From the NCBI GenBank assembly GCA_023228245.1, contig JALOBN010000036.1, positions 1 to 26,402 of the forward strand: a DNA stretch of 26,402 bases, read 5' to 3'. Below, piece by piece: positions 7,906 through 15,413 of this stretch; positions within the stretch are counted from its first letter, which is position 1; every line of letters begins with the position of its first letter. The position numbers and the translations under genes are program-made. Source of the DNA: Candidatus Pacearchaeota archaeon (GTDB taxonomy: Archaea > Nanoarchaeota > Nanoarchaeia > Pacearchaeales > GW2011-AR1). The notes under the pieces were generated by a model. That model saw nothing but the letters and a program-made list of their open reading frames with translations. It made no database searches and was not told the origin of the DNA.

Positions 7906-9105
7906 ATGAGTATCAGGATATATAAATCGCCTATACCGGGCATTCCTCAACCATTCGAGGAGCTGCGACCGTTCAATGATGCTAAGACAAACCGCTTTAA
8001 GTCATTAACCAGTACGAATGAGCATACGATCTTAACGATTCCGGCCGGGACTCATGGCGTTAGTCGTAAACTGGGGATGGTGTCCAACAATGAGACATTC
8101 GCGGATGCAATTTGTAGGGTCTATCGTAACTCAACAGGTACGGGCGACCCGGATATTGAGCTTAGGGTTTCTGAGTTGATGCTTCAACCGCGCACGATAG
8201 GGCAAAACTTCGCGCTCGACAAATCCTACACCATCGGAGCGAATAAATATTATAACGCCGACGATGGCGGCGGTCTGAGTGGCAATGTTGGGAAAGTCCA
8301 ATTTGTTTCTGCCTACCCATTCGCTTTCGATGACGGCTTGATGGTCACCATACAGCCAACGAGTCATGTAGGCGACCGGAACGTTTATGCCGCTTTGCAT
8401 TTTAATGAAGGGCCTCATCCTAAACCGTTGGGGAGGTATAAGCATCTTCGGAGTGCTTATTATGGCGAAACGAACGGTGACTTAACTCAGATCACAAAAG
8501 CCGGTTCACTGATCGCATCTGAAACCGCTGGGGCAAACGCGGCCAATTCTACCGAGTTTGTGCTTGATGCCGGGTCGGATACAACAGACTTCCCAAGCTT
8601 CGGCACATTCTACATTGATGGAATTGATTCTGTCAGGTATACAGGGAAAACCGCAAACTCGCTGACTGGCTGCTCTGAACATCCCGAAACTCTAGGAACC
8701 GAGACGATAACGCTATCCAAAGTCGAACTGTTCAACATATCCGGTAAAGGCCCTGGTGCGATAGAAGCCTGGTCGGTATACCTTCAAAAGGATAGTATTA
8801 ATAATCTTAGTTTCTTCGAGAATCAATACGAGTATCACATTGATGGCCAGGTGAGGATGCGCTCGACTGGTGGAGAGGATACTATTTGGAGTGGCTATTA
8901 TGGATGTAAGTTCGAGCATATAGCCGATGAGGAAGGTATGATGACTCTAGGGGGGGCAACCAGTCAGAGTGTCATGTATAGGCGGCACGTCTCGGATAGA
9001 TTGCTCTTCAATAGTTCATTCGTGATGGTTCATGACCCAGGCGACCCAGCAGGGCCGGACTCATTCCTTGAGAAGGGTATGCTGCTCTATTACAGCAGGG
9101 ATTAG
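7906..9105 (+). CDS. Unknown structural protein, 399 residues
   Basis: Begins MSIRIYKSPIPGIPQPFEELRPFNDAKTN after AAAGGAGTACCCAG, a strong ribosome site. Beta-rich and aromatic, with no export signal, no coiled coil and no catalytic motif that can be recognised. One segment (EFVLDAGSDTTDFPSFGTFYIDGIDSVRYTGKTANSLTGCS, about 220-260) resembles the fold-back beta modules found in phage fibre and collar proteins, where a value with units is followed by an Asp-Gly turn. The C-terminal third (HIDGQVRMRSTGGEDTIWSGYYGCKFEH) is also strand-rich. It sits mid-cassette between two smaller virion-like genes, so a head fibre or decoration role is possible but unproven. Confidence 0.65.
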   Translation: MSIRIYKSPIPGIPQPFEELRPFNDAKTNRFKSLTSTNEHTILTIPAGTHGVSRKLGMVSNNETFADAICRVYRNSTGTGDPDIELRVSELMLQPRTIGQNFALDKSYTIGANKYYNADDGGGLSGNVGKVQFVSAYPFAFDDGLMVTIQPTSHVGDRNVYAALHFNEGPHPKPLGRYKHLRSAYYGETNGDLTQITKAGSLIASETAGANAANSTEFVLDAGSDTTDFPSFGTFYIDGIDSVRYTGKTANSLTGCSEHPETLGTETITLSKVELFNISGKGPGAIEAWSVYLQKDSINNLSFFENQYEYHIDGQVRMRSTGGEDTIWSGYYGCKFEHIADEEGMMTLGGATSQSVMYRRHVSDRLLFNSSFVMVHDPGDPAGPDSFLEKGMLLYYSRD

Positions 9106-9114
9106 GAGGTTTAT

Positions 9115-9705
9115 ATGTCAGCATTTATTATACCAGTCAAACAATCTGCTCCCGCTCATACTGGAGGCTTCGTTGAACAGTCTAACGCGCGAGCGGTTAA
9201 TGAGATACATCGACAGATGTTAAACGGGAACGGAAACGGTATCTACGAATTAGAGGGAAATGGCGTGCGTAAGTTTCCTCTCGACGGCTCTTATCCTGTC
9301 AGCGGCGCAATTGGATGCTACAAGGATCGTAAAACCGGTACGATAAAAGCCGGTGAGAATATACCAGCCTATTACGCAGTTTATATATCGGCGCTTAAAG
9401 TTGCGATGATTGCGTCGAAGTCCGAAGAACACGCCGTCGTGGGACCGAATCTGAGTGATGGTCAGGTTAATACTAATGGCGATCTGCACTTCGGCGTTGC
9501 CGGATCTGCTATTCTGAGACTCGATGCAACCGTAGGCGGAGTATCGGCCAAGGATACTCTGGTTCTCAGTGATACAACTCCAGGGACATTCTGTAAACAA
9601 ACCGTATCAGGCCCTTACCTTGCTATTGCATCAGAGAATGGCGCTGCTGAGGGTGTCGTTAACGTCATCTGGGGCAAAGGATACAGGGTAATCCCAGGGG
9701 ATTAA
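9115..9705 (+). CDS. Capsid-associated protein, DUF2190-like (tentative)
   Basis: A 196-residue protein starting MSAFIIPVKQSAPAHTGGFVEQ, with AGGAGG at an ideal distance. The middle (AIGCYKDRKTGTIKAGENIPAYYAVYISALKVAMIASKSEEHAVVGPN, then FGVAGSAILRLDATVGGVSAKDTLVLSD) has the glycine-bounded barrel pattern of small capsid-stabilising proteins in which a KAGE/AGD turn precedes a hydrophobic strand. The end (VNVIWGKGYRVIPGD) closes with a strand. It lies directly before the head-tail connector, a position often held by capsid decoration genes. The family name is tentative because only the overall pattern supports it. Confidence 0.6.
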   Translation: MSAFIIPVKQSAPAHTGGFVEQSNARAVNEIHRQMLNGNGNGIYELEGNGVRKFPLDGSYPVSGAIGCYKDRKTGTIKAGENIPAYYAVYISALKVAMIASKSEEHAVVGPNLSDGQVNTNGDLHFGVAGSAILRLDATVGGVSAKDTLVLSDTTPGTFCKQTVSGPYLAIASENGAAEGVVNVIWGKGYRVIPGD

Positions 9706-9707
9706 AA

Positions 9708-10091
9708 ATGAGCAACATCTATGCTGATAAATACGACCTGGCGGACTATCTGGGGATCGAGGTCGCTGATATAACGGCCAGCCAGGAACGTCAATTAGAA
9801 CGCGCAAGCGAACTTGTCGACCATGTGACACTCGGCAATATCGACACTACCGACGCAGACCATAACGAGGCTGCGGCTAAAGCTGTTTGTGCTCAGGTCG
9901 AATATTGGGGTCAGCATGGAGAAGAGAATGTTTCCGACGCCGCCATAAAAGAAAAACAATTCGGTAAAACCAGGATCGTTTATGCCGATACAAATAAATC
10001 CGGTGGGACGGTTGATCCTGATCTATGCCGGAGAGCGGAACGGTATTTGTTCGACGCTGGACTGCTCTATCGCGGGACAACACTGCGATGA
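9708..10091 (+). CDS. Head-tail connector (HK97 gp6-like adaptor)
   Basis: A 127-residue mainly helical protein: DKYDLADYLGIEVADITASQERQLERASELVDHVT (helices 1-2), then EAAAKAVCAQVEYWGQHGEENV (helix 3), and a C-terminal helix DPDLCRRAERYLFDAGLLYRG. This all-helical layout with two helices of E/A-rich surface and a terminal L-x-x-AGL is what HK97 gp6-type adaptors look like; they form the ring docked under the portal. It starts two bases after the preceding stop and overlaps the next gene by ATGA, so the two are likely translationally coupled. Function is inferred from position and helix pattern. Confidence 0.75.
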   Translation: MSNIYADKYDLADYLGIEVADITASQERQLERASELVDHVTLGNIDTTDADHNEAAAKAVCAQVEYWGQHGEENVSDAAIKEKQFGKTRIVYADTNKSGGTVDPDLCRRAERYLFDAGLLYRGTTLR

Positions 10092-10411
10092 ATTGGATTG
10101 ATTCAGAGATGCATGAGTCCGTGAGCATCAGGCCACTCGTAGGCCATGGCGCATACGGCCCGATTTATGGGGAAGCGGTGATCGAATCCTGGTATTGCGA
10201 ACCAGGCTTCAAAAGAATCAGCAACGTGCAGGGGCAGGAGGTTGTGGCGTCACTCTTCGCAATCGCCCCTTCCGATACCATAGCTGCAATTGAGGCCGAA
10301 GTGACTTGGAATACACAAAAATATCAGGTGATTGATGTGCAGCCGATCAGGCCGGATGGCACGGTGCATCATAACGAGATTTATCTATCCGGTGCGGGGG
10401 CGGTTGAATGA
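10088..10411 (+). CDS. Head closure / head-tail joining protein
   Basis: A 107-residue protein, taken from ATG 10088, which overlaps the connector stop (ATGA); an earlier in-frame ATG at 10025 lies inside the connector gene and is rejected. Mostly beta: ESVSIRPLVGHGAYGPIYGEAVIESWYCEPGFKRI, then an IAPSDTIAAIEAEVTWNTQKYQVIDVQPIRP strand series, the pattern of phage head-tail joining (stopper) proteins where a beta barrel with a long loop plugs the portal channel after packaging. The product ends in GAGAVE and overlaps the next gene by ATGA. No cysteine or enzyme motif points elsewhere. Confidence 0.7.
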   Translation: MNWIDSEMHESVSIRPLVGHGAYGPIYGEAVIESWYCEPGFKRISNVQGQEVVASLFAIAPSDTIAAIEAEVTWNTQKYQVIDVQPIRPDGTVHHNEIYLSGAGAVE

Positions 10412-10761
10412 GCGTCAATGCGCGGTTGGAGTGGAAAGGCGACCAGATAGCCGAGAAGGTCAGGAAACAGGCTCTTGAGGGGCTTTTCGACGGCGCTGAG
10501 TTCATCCTGGAGGAAGCTAATAGGATCGTTCCGCATGATGAAGGAACGCTCGAAATCAGCGGCGAGACCAGTATCGATACGGATAAAATGGAAGCGGCAG
10601 TATCATACGATACTCCGTATGCCAAGAGATTGCATGAGCATCCTGAGTATAATTTTCAGAATGGTCGGGAGGGAAAATGGCTTGAAAAAACAGTAAACGA
10701 GCAGGCGGAAGTCGTTAGGGATATGATCGCAGATCGTGTAAAAATCGCCCTTGAGGGCTAG
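10408..10761 (+). CDS. HK97 gp10-like / minor capsid tail-completion protein
   Basis: A 117-residue protein with an N-terminal helix (DQIAEKVRKQALEGLFDGAEFILEEANRIVP) followed by a DEGTLEISGETSID strand pair, VSYDTPYAKRLHEHPEYNFQNGREGKWLEKTVNE, and a C-terminal helix. The central phrase VSYDTPYAKRLHEHPEYNF...GKWLE is the recognised signature of the HK97 gp10/Minor_capsid_2 group, proteins that sit at the head-tail junction and set up tail attachment. The ATG overlaps the upstream stop (ATGA). No unusual residue or truncation is seen. Confidence 0.82.
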   Translation: MSVNARLEWKGDQIAEKVRKQALEGLFDGAEFILEEANRIVPHDEGTLEISGETSIDTDKMEAAVSYDTPYAKRLHEHPEYNFQNGREGKWLEKTVNEQAEVVRDMIADRVKIALEG

Positions 10762-10773
10762 GAGGTAAATAGC

Positions 10774-11289
10774 ATGAGTAATTTAATTTCGGGGAGCGTG
10801 AAGGTGATTGCCAAAAGCGATTTTGACAATGTACTGGATCTTACTGCACCTCGTGATTCGCTTTCTAAAATAATCAACAAAGCTTTCACGGATGGCACAG
10901 GTGCAAATAAAGCTCAAGTCCACTGGACTGACCAAAGAATACTGCTGACGACGGCAGGTGAGACGCTCGACCTGGAGGCGTTGGCTGGTGCATTCGGTGT
11001 AGTCACATTTGATAAGATCAAATTTCTCATCATCGAAGTAACTACGCTTACGACCGGCTATAGATTGGAGGTTGGAGCCGCCGACGCAAACCAGTGGGCA
11101 GGCGCGAATCAGCTATTAAAGGACGTGTCTGACATTTTGCGCGTCGAAGCAGGAGGAGTCTTGCTGTGGATCGCACCTGTTGATGGCGGAGTGGTCGACG
11201 GTACTCATTCTGATCTCAAAATCTACAATCCGTCAGGTGGTAGCGTGACTTATAACATCATCGCCATCGGTGAAGGAACAGTAGCCTAA
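10774..11289 (+). CDS. Unknown beta-rich virion protein inserted before the tail terminator gene
   Basis: A 171-residue protein starting MSNLISGSVKVIAKSDFDNVLDLTAPRDSLSKI. The second half (IEVTTLTTGYRLEVGAADANQWAGANQL...RVEAGGVLLWIAPVDGGVVDGTHSDLKIYNPSGGSVTYNIIAIGEGT) follows the recurring scheme of phage decoration barrels: V-G-x-A-A-N-x-W, then R-V-x-A-G-G-V-L, a T-H-S-D-L-K turn, and T-Y-N-I-x-x-I-G at the end. It stands between the gp10-like and tail-terminator genes, where siphoviruses usually have none, so it may decorate the tail or neck. AGGAGG lies before the ATG, and the stop shares bases with the next start (TAATG). Confidence 0.65.
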   Translation: MSNLISGSVKVIAKSDFDNVLDLTAPRDSLSKIINKAFTDGTGANKAQVHWTDQRILLTTAGETLDLEALAGAFGVVTFDKIKFLIIEVTTLTTGYRLEVGAADANQWAGANQLLKDVSDILRVEAGGVLLWIAPVDGGVVDGTHSDLKIYNPSGGSVTYNIIAIGEGTVA

Positions 11290-11705
11290 TGCTGATCGCT
11301 GAGGTCGCTCAATATTTAGCCGATAACAATCTGGGCAGTTTCCAAGAAAACGGCGTTTCAGGAAGTATATTTCTCGAATGTATTCCTGAAACGCCGGATG
11401 AAGTTATCGGTATATATTCACGTCCGGGAATACGCGGCGATCTTAGCACTACGCAGGATGTGCGCGGGTTTCAATTAATCGTTCGTGGGACGCAAAACCC
11501 AAAATCCGCGCTCGAATTAGCGCAATCACTAAATGATCTTCTTCACGGATTCAAGAATGGGCGATTCCGTGAAGGCGGTTTTTGGATAGTTGCTTGCTTG
11601 GCAAACCAAAGTGGTCCGGCGCATATAGGTAGAGATCAGAATGGCAGGCATGAATATAGTTTGAATTTTACGGTGCATCTTATGAATGATAATAGGGAGG
11701 TATAA
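11289..11705 (+). CDS. Tail terminator / minor capsid protein (Minor_capsid_3-like)
   Basis: A 138-residue protein. The pattern IAEVAQYLADNN...(G)SIFLECIPETPDEVIGIYSRPGIRGDLSTTQDVRGFQLIVRGTQNPKSALELAQSLNDLLHGF has the helix-strand-strand-helix order of tail terminator proteins, which cap the tail tube and join it to the head; the E-T-P-D-x-V-I-x-I-Y segment and the D-V-R-G-F-Q-L-I-V-R-G strand are characteristic. The C-terminal half (IVACLANQSGPAHIGRDQNGRHEYSLNFTVH) completes the mixed sheet. The start overlaps the preceding TAA, and its end contains the GGGAGG ribosome site for the tail tube gene. Confidence 0.8.
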   Translation: MLIAEVAQYLADNNLGSFQENGVSGSIFLECIPETPDEVIGIYSRPGIRGDLSTTQDVRGFQLIVRGTQNPKSALELAQSLNDLLHGFKNGRFREGGFWIVACLANQSGPAHIGRDQNGRHEYSLNFTVHLMNDNREV

Positions 11706-11707
11706 AT

Positions 11708-12127
11708 ATGGGAACGGCTGTAGTTGTTTTAGCCAAAGGATGGCTCTTGAAAATAGGCGGTGTTTCAGTTGGCGGAATCGATACACTCACATTTTCTGAA
11801 AGCTCAAAACAGGCTGATGCTACCACAAGGGAATCTCTTGGGATGGAAGAGCATCTTGTTGCAACGCGAGGAGCATCGATCAGCGTAAAGGGGAAATGGC
11901 TAGAAGATCCTGACGATGGAACGCGCGATGCAGGACAAGAAGCCGTTGAGTTGCTTGCGACAAAAATAGATCGCAATAGTCTTGCTGAGTTCACTCTGAC
12001 GAGTCCGGGTGGCGCCATCGGTACATTTGATGCAAGCGCCGAGATGGGCGATCGGGGAGGATCCAATGACGAGGCGTCGCAATGGAATGTTAAACTGACC
12101 CGTTCCGGCGCTATAGTCTGGAGTTAG
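11708..12127 (+). CDS. Major tail tube protein
   Basis: A 139-residue protein of the phage tail-tube fold: MGTAVVVLAKGWLLKIGGVSVGGIDTLTFSESSKQADATTRESLGMEEHLVATRGASISVKGKWLED...FTLTSPGGAIGTFDASAEMGDRGGSNDEASQWNVKLTRSGAI. The opening strand pair with K-I-G-G-V-x-V-G-G, the acidic loop with D-A-T-T-R, the S-I-S-V-K-G strand and the closing W-N-V-K-L-T-R-S-G are those seen in TP901-1-type major tail proteins. The protein polymerises as hexamer rings around the tape measure. GGGAGG at 11695-11700 gives a strong ribosome site, as expected for an abundant product. A TGGAGTTAGTA junction at its end recurs before the tape measure gene. Confidence 0.85.
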   Translation: MGTAVVVLAKGWLLKIGGVSVGGIDTLTFSESSKQADATTRESLGMEEHLVATRGASISVKGKWLEDPDDGTRDAGQEAVELLATKIDRNSLAEFTLTSPGGAIGTFDASAEMGDRGGSNDEASQWNVKLTRSGAIVWS

Positions 12128-12129
12128 TA

Positions 12130-12492
12130 ATGAGTAGATTCAGAGATTTTGATACATTTCGCGCGGAATCCAAAGAAGAACCTCTCAGGTTTAGCATGAG
12201 AGGAGTTGAGTTTGAACTTCCGCCCTCAATATCTGCTGCTCTCGCGCTGGACATTATGCGCAAGCATTCCGATGATCCTAATAAAAAAATTGAAGGTTCT
12301 GAGATTGCGGATTTCGCGGAGAAACTCTTCGGGAAATCACAGCTTAATAAACTATTATCGCTCGAACCTCCGATATCATTTGATGATCTTAGCGATATTG
12401 TTAAATGGGTTATAGCGGAATATGGGAGAGGTTCGGATCAGGGAAATCCGACTCCCCTGATGGAGACGGGGGAAGAACGAAAAAACAAATAA
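12130..12492 (+). CDS. Tail assembly chaperone, short form (gpG-like)
   Basis: A 120-residue protein following the tube gene by two bases: SRFRDFDTFRAESKEEPLRFSMRGVEFELPPSISAALALDIMRKHSDDPNKK, then helices ending in YGRGSDQGNPTPLMETGEERKNK. This matches the first frame of the siphovirus tail chaperone pair, which holds the tape measure during tail assembly. It ends shortly after a slippery A AAA AAC at 12480-12486, so a fraction of ribosomes should move into the -1 frame and make the long form described separately. ATG 12130 has GGAG upstream inside the tube gene. Confidence 0.8.
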   Translation: MSRFRDFDTFRAESKEEPLRFSMRGVEFELPPSISAALALDIMRKHSDDPNKKIEGSEIADFAEKLFGKSQLNKLLSLEPPISFDDLSDIVKWVIAEYGRGSDQGNPTPLMETGEERKNK

Positions 12493-12716
12493 ACATCCTC
12501 GAAAACTGGGGATTCATCGAGGCCGATTTCCAAAGGGAATACGGCCTCGATCTGTGTACGGAGATTGATCGGATGTCGCTTAGAAAATTCCTAATACTGC
12601 TCAATGGATTGTCTCCTGAGTCGGTGTTGGCGATAGTAAATACTAATATGTCTGGGGAGTCGGCTATTTCCGATCCCGTAATAGCCGAACGTCTCGTAAA
12701 ACGAATTTGGAGTTAG
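12130..12716 (+). CDS. Tail assembly chaperone, long form made by -1 frameshift (gpGT-like)
   Basis: A predicted 195-residue fusion: 119 residues from the 12130 frame, then 76 residues in the -1 frame (codons from 12486, stop at 12714-12716). The second part starts QINILENWGFIEADFQREYGLDLCTEIDRMSLRKFLILLNGLSPES and resembles the Gp15-like/T-part tail chaperone domain (N-W-G-F-I-E-A-D-F-x-R-E-Y-G-x-D-L, then M-S-x-R-x-F-L-x-L-L-x-G-L-S). An independent start at ATG 12405 is in frame with it but gives an unnatural N-terminus. Long to short product ratio sets tail assembly in lambda-like systems. The -1 direction and slippery heptamer are seen in the sequence; efficiency is not known. Confidence 0.78.
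12480..12513 (+). promoter_or_regulatory. Programmed -1 frameshift element (slippery site plus hairpin)
   Basis: The heptamer A AAA AAC at 12480-12486 is in phase with the 12130 frame (third base of CGA, then AAA, AAC). A G-rich Shine-Dalgarno-like run (GGAGACGGGGGAAG) lies upstream at 12462-12475. After an 8-base spacer, ATCCTC (12495-12500) pairs with GGGGAT (12508-12513) around a seven-base loop, one G-U pair. An alternative stem is CCTCGA with TCGAGG (12497-12502 and 12517-12522). The distances fit dnaX-type bacterial frameshifting. Confidence 0.8.
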
Positions 12717-12717
12717 T

Positions 12718-14598
12718 ATGGCACTTAAAGTCGGCGAGCTTTTCGCAACGCTAAAAATCGATGATAGCGCATTCGCAAAAACGATAAAAGAGTCTCATAC
12801 ACAGGTCAAGAAGCTTGAAGATCAGGTGGGTAAGGAATTCAAATTCAAGCAGATCGACACATCCAGTCTTACAGCATTAAAAAACGAAATGAAGAAGCTC
12901 GAGGCCGAAGCAGGGGAACTCCGAAAAGCTCTTGTCAACGCTGAGCCTCATTCCGAGAAATACGAAGCGTTGTCAAAGGATTTGAGCGAAGTCGAAACTC
13001 GAATGAAACACGTGGGGAATGCTGCTGATGACCTTAATGCTAAATGGGATAAACTCGGCGCAGTCGGCTCGAAGATGACAATGGGTTTGACCCTGCCGAT
13101 TATGGCTGCCGGTGTCGGAATATTTAAGGCCGCCTCCGATGTTGGGGATTTTGCCGAACAAATCGAGAACCTTGCGCAATCCTCCGGGCTTTCGATAACT
13201 CGACTCCAGGAATTAAAGTTCATCGCCGAATCGAGCGGACTCTCCTTCGATGGTGTGACTAATGCCGCGTCAATGGTGCAGAGGAAGCTCATGGGGGTCG
13301 AGGAAGATTCCGGTATGGCCGCCGAAGCGTTCGAGCGGCTGGGCATCAATGTCCATGACGCGCAGGGCAATCTCCTCAGCATGGATGTCCTATTCCCTCA
13401 GCTTATTGCCCAATTCCAGTCAATGACAAATGTCACCGAGCGTAATATGCTCGCCGCACAGATATTCGGTCGAGGAGTTAATGAGATTGCGCCGATTCTT
13501 GGTATGACCGCCTCCGAGATGGAAAAGCTCACGAAACAATCGCATGAATTTGGTCTTGTGCTCGACGATGTGAGTTTCGGTAAGGCAAAACAGATGGATG
13601 AGGCTATGGATAGGATGAAGGGGAAATTCACGGGCATGATACGCGGACTGGCGACCGATGCAATCCCCATCATTGAGGAAATTATCATACCGGGCATCGA
13701 GAGAATGATCGGGATAGTGAAAAGCGTGGGCGGGACTTTTGCCGATTTACCGGATTGGGCGCAAACCGGCATTATGGGGGTTGTCGCGCTGCTCGGAGTT
13801 GGAGGACCGCTGCTGGTTGCCATAAACTCGGTCAGGAATGCGGTGATTGGGCTTCAGCCGGTATTTTTATCCCTTTTTTCGACTCCTACTGGAATAGCGA
13901 TACTCGGTATTGCCGCTGCCATTGGTATTGTAACAACAGCAATGGTTGTGCTACACCGTGAAACCGTTGATACAACTCGATCACTCGAAAATCAACGAAA
14001 AATGCTTGATGATATTGCTGAACGGAAAGCAGCAGGTACCGCATTCGCGGTAAGCTCAGAATCAGCAAAACTAATGAAGATCCAAGCAGATGAGGCGAGG
14101 GGATTGTATGGAGATTTCAGAAGATTACAGGAACTGCTTGACAAACAGAATTACGCTTTTTCTACCGGCGGTCAGCGGCAGGATTACTACAATAGAATAA
14201 AAAGCCAAATATCTCCCAGATTACAACAGATGTATGCTGAATCAGAGCTTCGAGATATGTTCACGACAGGCAATTATCTCAGACGTATGGGCGTTGAATC
14301 TGGAATAAGCGAGCAGATGGTGAAGGCGCAAAAAGATTGGCGTGAGAAGCAGGATAAACTTTCGGCTGCTGGTTATAATCCGGCAGGTCAGCTAAAAGAG
14401 GGCTTTCATCCATACGGATGGACTCCTCCCGCAACCGCTCCGTTTCCAGCAGCAACACAGGGCGCAAATACCCAATCCCAAGCAGGTCAGTCTGGAAACA
14501 CTCAAGCTGTCGAGCAATTAAATCAAATGATCGCACTACTGAAGCAACAACTCGAAGAAACTAAAAAAGCAAATCGACCGGCTGAGGTGCTGTCATGA
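12718..14598 (+). CDS. Tape measure protein
   Basis: Sets tail length and is ejected ahead of the DNA. The 626-residue protein starts MALKVGELFATLKIDDSAFAKTIKESHTQVKKLEDQV, the usual tape-measure opening, followed by a charged coiled coil (about 25-115). Three hydrophobic stretches follow: about 120-138 (MTMGLTLPIMAAGVGIF), 346-372 (GIMGVVALLGVGGPLLVAI) and 388-412 (GIAILGIAAAIGIVTTAMVV), then a Gln/Ser/Ala-rich end and a terminal coiled coil EQLNQMIALLKQQLEETKKA. By the usual rule of about 1.5 angstrom per residue, the tail would be short, near 95 nm; that is an estimate. It lies right after the chaperone pair. Stop overlaps the next start (ATGA). Confidence 0.93.
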   Translation: MALKVGELFATLKIDDSAFAKTIKESHTQVKKLEDQVGKEFKFKQIDTSSLTALKNEMKKLEAEAGELRKALVNAEPHSEKYEALSKDLSEVETRMKHVGNAADDLNAKWDKLGAVGSKMTMGLTLPIMAAGVGIFKAASDVGDFAEQIENLAQSSGLSITRLQELKFIAESSGLSFDGVTNAASMVQRKLMGVEEDSGMAAEAFERLGINVHDAQGNLLSMDVLFPQLIAQFQSMTNVTERNMLAAQIFGRGVNEIAPILGMTASEMEKLTKQSHEFGLVLDDVSFGKAKQMDEAMDRMKGKFTGMIRGLATDAIPIIEEIIIPGIERMIGIVKSVGGTFADLPDWAQTGIMGVVALLGVGGPLLVAINSVRNAVIGLQPVFLSLFSTPTGIAILGIAAAIGIVTTAMVVLHRETVDTTRSLENQRKMLDDIAERKAAGTAFAVSSESAKLMKIQADEARGLYGDFRRLQELLDKQNYAFSTGGQRQDYYNRIKSQISPRLQQMYAESELRDMFTTGNYLRRMGVESGISEQMVKAQKDWREKQDKLSAAGYNPAGQLKEGFHPYGWTPPATAPFPAATQGANTQSQAGQSGNTQAVEQLNQMIALLKQQLEETKKANRPAEVLS

Positions 14599-15413
14599 TC
14601 TATGGCGAACGAACCCGTCGAAAGATGCGCTATGATCGAAAAGGATTGACCGGCACAAAGATATTTGTTGCCGATTGGGATGATATTGAAATCGTTTACA
14701 GTCCATCTCTACCTATTACGGGCGATGCTTGGTCTACATTATATCCATTTTTACGATGCGTTGATATTCAATGTGATGAAATCGGAGGTGGATTGGGAGA
14801 GGTTGTCTGTCAGTATTCCACGGAACGACAATTAAGCGAGGGATTCATCGAAACATCCATAGACGTCTCGCTCGATATTGCAGATTATACCGAGGGCTGG
14901 GTCTGGGAAACAGCAGGAACACCGGTCGAGAATTCCATACCATCAGAAATTGCTAAGGTTTTATATTATATAAACATTCGGTTGCCTGGTCCGCCACTTG
15001 CGGCAGTTCTGTTGGCAACAGGGAAAGTCAATGATCGAAAATTTCATGGCTTTTCGATTGAAACACTGAAATTCGAAGGCGCTAGGGATGATTCATCGTA
15101 TGATTCTGCCGGTAATGTCATTAGCTCTCAGACAAATTACAGATTCACAGCGTTAACTCGATCTCAACAGGAGGCATGGCGTAAACCTCTCGCTAAACGT
15201 ACTGCTGAAGGCAATATCGCTTATTACCAGGATACGGATTCAGATGCTGATTTTTACACAACTGATCCTACTCTTGTTGGTACGCAGGTGTACGTAACCG
15301 GCACGGCTGGCACTGGTGATTGGGATAAACCAACAATAGATGGTCGTTATAGATATGAAACCTGTGATTTTGAGGCGGTTTTGGGAATCCCATCAGTACC
15401 TGGAGACGACTGA
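14595..15413 (+). CDS. Unknown tail protein, distal tail position
   Basis: A 272-residue protein, first after the tape measure, where distal tail or baseplate hub proteins are encoded. It begins MIYGERTRRKMRYDRKGLTGTKIFVADWDDIEIVYSP and continues with aromatic beta-strand segments (AWSTLYPFLRCVDIQCDEIGGGLGEVVCQYS) and helical stretches; toward the end is ADFYTTDPTLVGTQVYVTGTAGTGDWDKPTIDGRYRYETCDFEAVLGIPS. I do not recognise a named family. The start overlaps the tape measure stop, so it is translationally coupled, and its stop overlaps the next start (TGATG). A distal-tail role is inferred from order only. Confidence 0.65.
   Translation: MIYGERTRRKMRYDRKGLTGTKIFVADWDDIEIVYSPSLPITGDAWSTLYPFLRCVDIQCDEIGGGLGEVVCQYSTERQLSEGFIETSIDVSLDIADYTEGWVWETAGTPVENSIPSEIAKVLYYINIRLPGPPLAAVLLATGKVNDRKFHGFSIETLKFEGARDDSSYDSAGNVISSQTNYRFTALTRSQQEAWRKPLAKRTAEGNIAYYQDTDSDADFYTTDPTLVGTQVYVTGTAGTGDWDKPTIDGRYRYETCDFEAVLGIPSVPGDD

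Noticed and set aside
12405..12716. Independent gene starting at ATG 12405
   Set aside because: The start lies inside the chaperone gene with no ribosome site and gives an unnatural N-terminus; the in-phase slippery heptamer explains this frame better.
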